64,000 nt of DNA, from NCBI GenBank assembly GCA_027923505.1, contig BROI01000014.1, forward strand, positions 186,001-250,000, read 5' to 3'. Source of the DNA: Mayamaea pseudoterrestris (taxonomy: Eukaryota; Bacillariophyta; Bacillariophyceae; Sellaphorales; Sellaphoraceae). The translations under genes and the position numbers were made by a program. This document shows positions 60,291 through 64,000 of this stretch, in pieces (within the stretch, counting starts at the first letter, position 1; each line of letters opens with the position of its first letter). The notes under the pieces are model-generated. The model searched no databases, had not been told where the DNA came from, and worked only from the letters and a program-made list of their open reading frames with translations.

Positions 60291-60416
60291 TTTATGTATA
60301 GTAGTTGAGGCATTGTGCAAGAATACTACGTAGAACGACGGCAATGATGGCGCCATGGTCGCGAAAAAATGACGTGCGCGCGTGAAATTTATCGCGTGGT
60401 CCACCGCGAGAACTCA

Positions 60417-60468
60417 ATTTAACACGGGCTATCGCGTGTCAAATTATCGCGATCCGGACCTCGTAGTT
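60417..60468 (-). repeat. Right terminal inverted repeat (52 bp)
   Basis: Exact reverse complement of 59433-59484. It lies about 10 bp from the end of the Ser/Pro-rich repeat pseudogene, so the element may have inserted into or next to that gene. Confidence 0.9.
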
Positions 60469-60476
60469 GAACAAAG

Positions 60477-61659
60477 AATAAGTGCATCTGTGGCAATAGC
60501 ACAGATGGGAACCCAATGAATGGGGGCTGCTGAAACATGAACCCATAATAATATGTGCTTGAAGACAAACTGGGAGCCACAGAGGGTGATAACCTTGGTG
60601 CTGCACTGGGAACGAGACTGGGTCCTGCGCAAGGCAACTCACTGGATTGTCGCTTATATCACTGGATGGCATACTTGATGGCATGCTGCTGGGAACATGC
60701 TGGAAGACAAACAGGGAGCCACAGAGGGTGATAAGCTTGGTGCAACACTGGGAAGGAGACTAGTGGGTCCTATGCTAGATGTCTCACTGGGCTTGGCACT
60801 TGGTCATTTGATGGCACACTTGATGGCATACTGCAGGGATGAGTGCTGGGAGACCAACCGGGAGCCACAGAGGGGGGCAGCTTGGCGCTACTCTGGGAAG
60901 AAGAGTGTGTCCTGCGCTAGCGCACTGGGTTTGGTGCTTGGGTCACTTGAAGTGGAATGCTGCTGGGATGAGTGCTGAGAGACAAACTGGGAGCCACAGA
61001 GAGTGACAAGCTTGGTGCTGCATGGGGAAGGAGACTGGGTCTTGTGCAAGGCAACTCATTGCACTTGTCGCTTGAATCACTTGAATCACTTGATGCCAAG
61101 CAGCTGGAGTGAGTGCTCGGAAACAAGTCGGGAGTTACTGGGAGAGGGCATGCTTGCAGCGCTAGCTGACGCACAAAGTTTGGTGCTTGGGTCACTTGAT
61201 GGCATGCTGCTGAGATGAGTGCTGGGAGACATAAAGGAGTTTGCAGGTTGAAACATTGGTGCTGTACTGGGAAGGAGACTGGGTTTGCGCAAGGCAACTC
61301 ACTAGACTTGTTGCTTGAATCACTTGAATCAGTCGATGGCAAGCAGCTGGGGTGAGTGGTTGGTGACAAACTTGGGGCCATAGAGGGTAAGGAGCTTGGT
61401 ACTGCACTGGGACATTTGATGGCAAGCTGTTGGGGTGAGTGCTGGGAGACAAACTGAGAGCCACTGAGTGACAAGCTTGGCGCTGCACAGGGGAGGAGAT
61501 TGGGCTTTGCGCTAGATGACACAATGGGCTTGGTGCTGGAATGACTTGATGACACACTTGATGAAAAGCTGCTTGGTTGAGTGCTGGGAGACAGGACATA
61601 CTGGGAACCACAGAGGATGACAAGCTTGGTGACAAGGAGTTGTAACATACTTGATGCAT
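60477..61659 (-). pseudogene. Broken Ser/Pro-rich repeat gene (PSxxPS type)
   Basis: The minus strand carries a Ser/Pro/Ala-rich repeat spread over several frames (VPSAAPRLSPSVAPSLSSS, LPSMAPSLSPTTHPS, SSTHPSSxPSSDPS). At the DNA level a unit near GAGTGCTGGGAGACAAACTG, then GGAGCCACAGAGGGTGA and CTGGGAAGGAGACTGGGT, recurs about eight times, at irregular spacing of roughly 90-150 bp. Repeats of this PS type are typical of diatom and other heterokont cell-surface proteins. Multiple frameshifts and no common open frame mean it is not intact. Confidence 0.6.
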
Positions 61660-61665
61660 GCCCTT

Positions 61666-62429
61666 GAGCTGCCTCGTTCAGTGATTTTGTGCTTACAAGG
61701 CTACTTGTTTGTGCTTACTTGCAAGAATGCCTAAACATGCCTGCAAGTCCATGCCCAGTGAATGTGTAGCTCTGGCCATGCTACGATACCGGTACTGTAG
61801 ATGCTCGTGTGGGTCTGCTTTGTGCGCAAGTAGCGCTAAGACACAACCGTTAAAGAGTCGTTACACGTCTGAGGGCAACGGAAATGAGCACGGGCGATTT
61901 CTACAGCGTAAGTACTGAAAACGTGTTCCGCGCGCCGGCAATTTCACTTTGCGCCAAGGGAAGGGACCGTTCTGACTCGATCGAGTCAGACCGAATACTC
62001 GGCTCGTTTTGTTTTATCTAAAGTACTGTACCCCCGCTAGCACACATGCACTTTCGATAATCACCTCTCCTCGCGAGTGAATGTATATACATGATACAAG
62101 AATGTGAATGTCTTTAGCGTGGTAAGTGGGAGAAAAGTTGGGATGAGGCAAGAATCTAGCGACACTTCACTGTTAGCAATTTTGCCCCTGTTGCTGCGCA
62201 GCAACATACCAGAATTGGCGCTAGCACCATTTGCATGCAAACTCCCAAGTTTTGTTATAAAATATTTATTTATTCCTTGCCAAGTTCTGTCATGAGTTGG
62301 CTCGCGGCCACCGCAACACTCATTCTCTTGAAGACCAAACCTTAACTTGAGTTCGAGCGCATCGTTGGCGCCGTCATTTACTGTTAATTTAAGTTTGTCT
62401 CGTGGTGCGACCGTCTGACAAGTAATTCA
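61666..62429. other. Intergenic region with a 20-bp perfect palindrome
   Basis: About 760 bp between the repeat pseudogene and the histidine kinase. At 61971-61990 TCTGACTCGATCGAGTCAGA is a perfect palindrome that holds two inverted TGACTC half sites. A TACCGGTA palindrome is near 61787. No gene recognised. Confidence 0.5.
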
Positions 62430-64000
62430 TCATGGGACTTGCAGACTGCACGGTGCCAAAGTGTGTAGAGTGCACTCAAAGAAAGACTTGAACTGGTGCG
62501 ACGAGATTGGCTTGTAAAGAATGTGTGAAATTCCAACGGCGGCGCACCGATGATGAAGCGATTCCGATGTTTCCGCAGTCAGCGCCGCAACAATTGGTTT
62601 TGGACTTATAGCGTCATTAGCTCGAATAGCTTGGCAAAGTTCAATGCCATCCATGACGGGCCTGGACGTCAAAAACGAGTTAGTTGAGATGCGAAGGTTA
62701 CAATGCATCAACGCAACGAACATATATGACTTACATCTGAATGTCGGTAATGACAAGGTCATACTGGTTGCGAGTCAGTTCCTGAAGGGCTTTGGCACCT
62801 GAGTTAGCAGCTTTCACGATGTATTTATCTGACAGGCGCACAATCATTCGCTCGAGAACCTTCAAATTAATGAGCGTATCGTCGACGACAAGGACCCTAA
62901 GGGCATGATGGGATATTGAGTCCGCGGGACGACGCAACTCGTTGGTTTGCGAGTTTGTTCGTGTCTCTACCAAAATCTTGGATGAAGCAATGAATTCTGG
63001 AGAATTGACGACCGGCAAACAAAAACTGAAGCAAGCTCCCCCAGCTGGGTTATTCGTCACCCAAATATTGCCTTTCATTCGCTCCACAAACTTGCGACAC
63101 AGGTTCAAGCCAATGCCTGTTCCCGATGAGTGAGCGTTCAAGCAGTTACTGCGTGTATAGAACTTTCCAGGCTGGCTGTATTGTGAAAACTTTTGAAAAA
63201 TTTTGTCAATCATTTCTGAAGGAATTCCGTCCCCTGAATCTTGTACAGAATTGATAGCTACTCTCTCAGTTGGAGAGCTTATAATCGACGGTTCTATACC
63301 AGTCGCCAGTGCATTGCGAATTCTATCGTTGGCATCGTCGATGCTAACCACTTCGGCGCGCAGACATATGTCACCCTTCCCTGCATACTTGATTGCATTT
63401 GACACGAGGTTCACCAGAACCTGCTGAAATCGGACTGGGTTGGAATATATATAGATGTTCTCGTTTTCGTCAAAATCAAGACATAGGTATGGGTGGGTGT
63501 CGTTCAGCGCCGCAATTGGCCGACAGAAACTCGACGTGTCTCTCATCGCGTCCGCCAACGAAACAGGATCAAGTTGAAAATTTTCCATCATGTTCGCATC
63601 CATCTTATGGCTATCCAGTAAATTGTTAATGAGCGTTAAAAGCATCCGAGACGAAGCCATCACAGTGGTCATGCACTGATACATTTCCTCGGGCGACGAT
63701 TGTTGAAAACGGCCACAACCTCCGTCTCCATTTTCATCCACGTCATTCGCCGGAGTAAGGAGACTTGTAATTCCGATTATTCCTTGAAGCGGGGTACGCA
63801 TCTCATGCGTCAAGGTTTCCATACTTTCTTGCATTGCAGTCATGGCGGCTTGTTCGGCTGCCTTTTCCGCGCGTTCGCGAGCGCAAATGTGGGAGATATC
63901 GTTCATAGCTACGAAGTATTGGACGGAGCTGTTGACATGTGTCCCATTGTGGTTGCTTTCCGACCTTGCAAAAGTAAAGGGCGAAACGACTACTCTCATA
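62430..64000 (-). CDS. Hybrid histidine kinase (PAS-HisKA-HATPase-REC), 5' end beyond window
   Basis: Model: complement(join(62430..62661,62735..>64000)). The 73-nt intron (donor GTAAGT, acceptor CCAG) rejoins DIQM to PVMDG inside the receiver domain. Visible parts, from the N-terminal side: the end of a probable PAS domain, the H box ETLTHEMRTPLQGIIG, the N box VLVNLVSNAIKYA, the G1 box VQDSGDGIP and the G2 box SSGTGIGLNLCRKF. The receiver has VLVVDDTLINLKVLERM, the phospho-acceptor Asp in LVITDIQMPVMDG, and ILYKPIS with its Lys. So the phosphorelay His and Asp are intact. The frame is still open at the right edge, so the sensor part is missing. The signal is unknown. Confidence 0.9.

Larger units (their letters stand above)
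59433..60468. mobile_element. DNA transposon with perfect 52-bp terminal inverted repeats
   Basis: A 1,036-bp unit bounded by two copies of the same 52-bp sequence in opposite orientation, identical at all 52 positions. The outer part reads AACTACGAGGTCCGGATCGC. A TA stands 3 bp inside each outer end, next to CGAGGTCC, which fits TA-target elements (Tc1/mariner/pogo) if the true tips start at CGAGG. The interior has no intact transposase. Perfect repeats around a decayed interior suggest a fairly recent non-autonomous copy mobilised in trans. Confidence 0.8.

Noticed and set aside
60917-61648. 243-codon Ser/Pro-rich frame as an intact gene
   Set aside because: The repeat continues in other frames on both sides, no signal peptide or proper start is visible, and the repeat units are out of phase. 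It is treated as a pseudogene.
1-64000. tRNA, rRNA and CRISPR arrays
   Set aside because: No T-arm/anticodon pattern, rRNA core or regular spacer-repeat array was found by eye on either strand. A covariance-model scan would be decisive.

Overview
This window is nuclear DNA from a eukaryote, most likely a photosynthetic heterokont and probably a diatom. The evidence is as follows. There are short spliceosomal introns of 46-130 nt. Typical eukaryotic genes are present (eL38, RPB11, WDR82/SWD2, DNAJC3-type co-chaperone, PPP phosphatases). At least four proteins carry a signal peptide followed directly by a phenylalanine, the plastid-targeting signature of algae with secondary red plastids. Several families are typical of diatoms: a DUF6824 protein, a duplicated Cys/His module protein, a Cys-rich GPI-like surface protein, a Met/Lys/Gly-rich secreted protein and Ser/Pro-rich repeats. 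The species cannot be named from the sequence. Genes are dense, often head to head with 185-350 bp between start codons, and most have no intron. Gene functions come from motif recognition by eye, not from database searches.

Layout. 1-9.8 kb: the tail of an unknown gene, an SGNH hydrolase, a GT90 glycosyltransferase, threonine synthase, a Met-rich secreted protein, a GCK-domain protein and a duplicated Cys/His protein. 9.8-12.3 kb: gene-poor. 12.3-25.4 kb: a POT transporter, a CE6 esterase, eL38, a ketopantoate-reductase-like protein, an alpha/beta hydrolase, an unknown membrane protein, a plastid protein, an APH-like kinase and a DUF6824-Tudor gene. 25.5-34.4 kb: DNAJC3, a PPP phosphatase, a cyclophilin-E-type RRM protein, a second J protein, a Cys-rich surface protein, a plastid peroxiredoxin and a bS21m-like protein. 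34.7-44.1 kb: SPX-GDPD, a PPEF-type EF-hand phosphatase with a possible mitochondrial presequence, two alpha/beta hydrolases and a PhoD-type phosphatase. 44.9-46.6 kb: a decayed gag-only retroelement. 46.9-59.2 kb: WDR82, RPB11, OvoA (ovothiol synthase), a thylakoid-type small protein, a second member of the unknown membrane family, a serine carboxypeptidase, a retroelement relic and an amine oxidase. 59.4-61.7 kb: a DNA transposon with perfect 52-bp terminal inverted repeats next to a broken Ser/Pro-rich repeat gene. 62.4-64 kb: a hybrid histidine kinase that runs off the right edge.

Functional themes are loose, as expected for a eukaryotic chromosome: protein folding (two J proteins), phosphate metabolism (SPX-GDPD, PhoD, two PPP phosphatases), redox defence (OvoA, peroxiredoxin) and surface or secreted proteins. 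Three exact TGACGTCA palindromes all lie in head-to-head promoter gaps. In diatoms TGACGT/ACGTCA motifs are known CO2/cAMP-responsive elements, so these gaps are candidate bZIP targets. Several gene models below use a different start or exon structure from the longest open frame, and each entry gives the reason.
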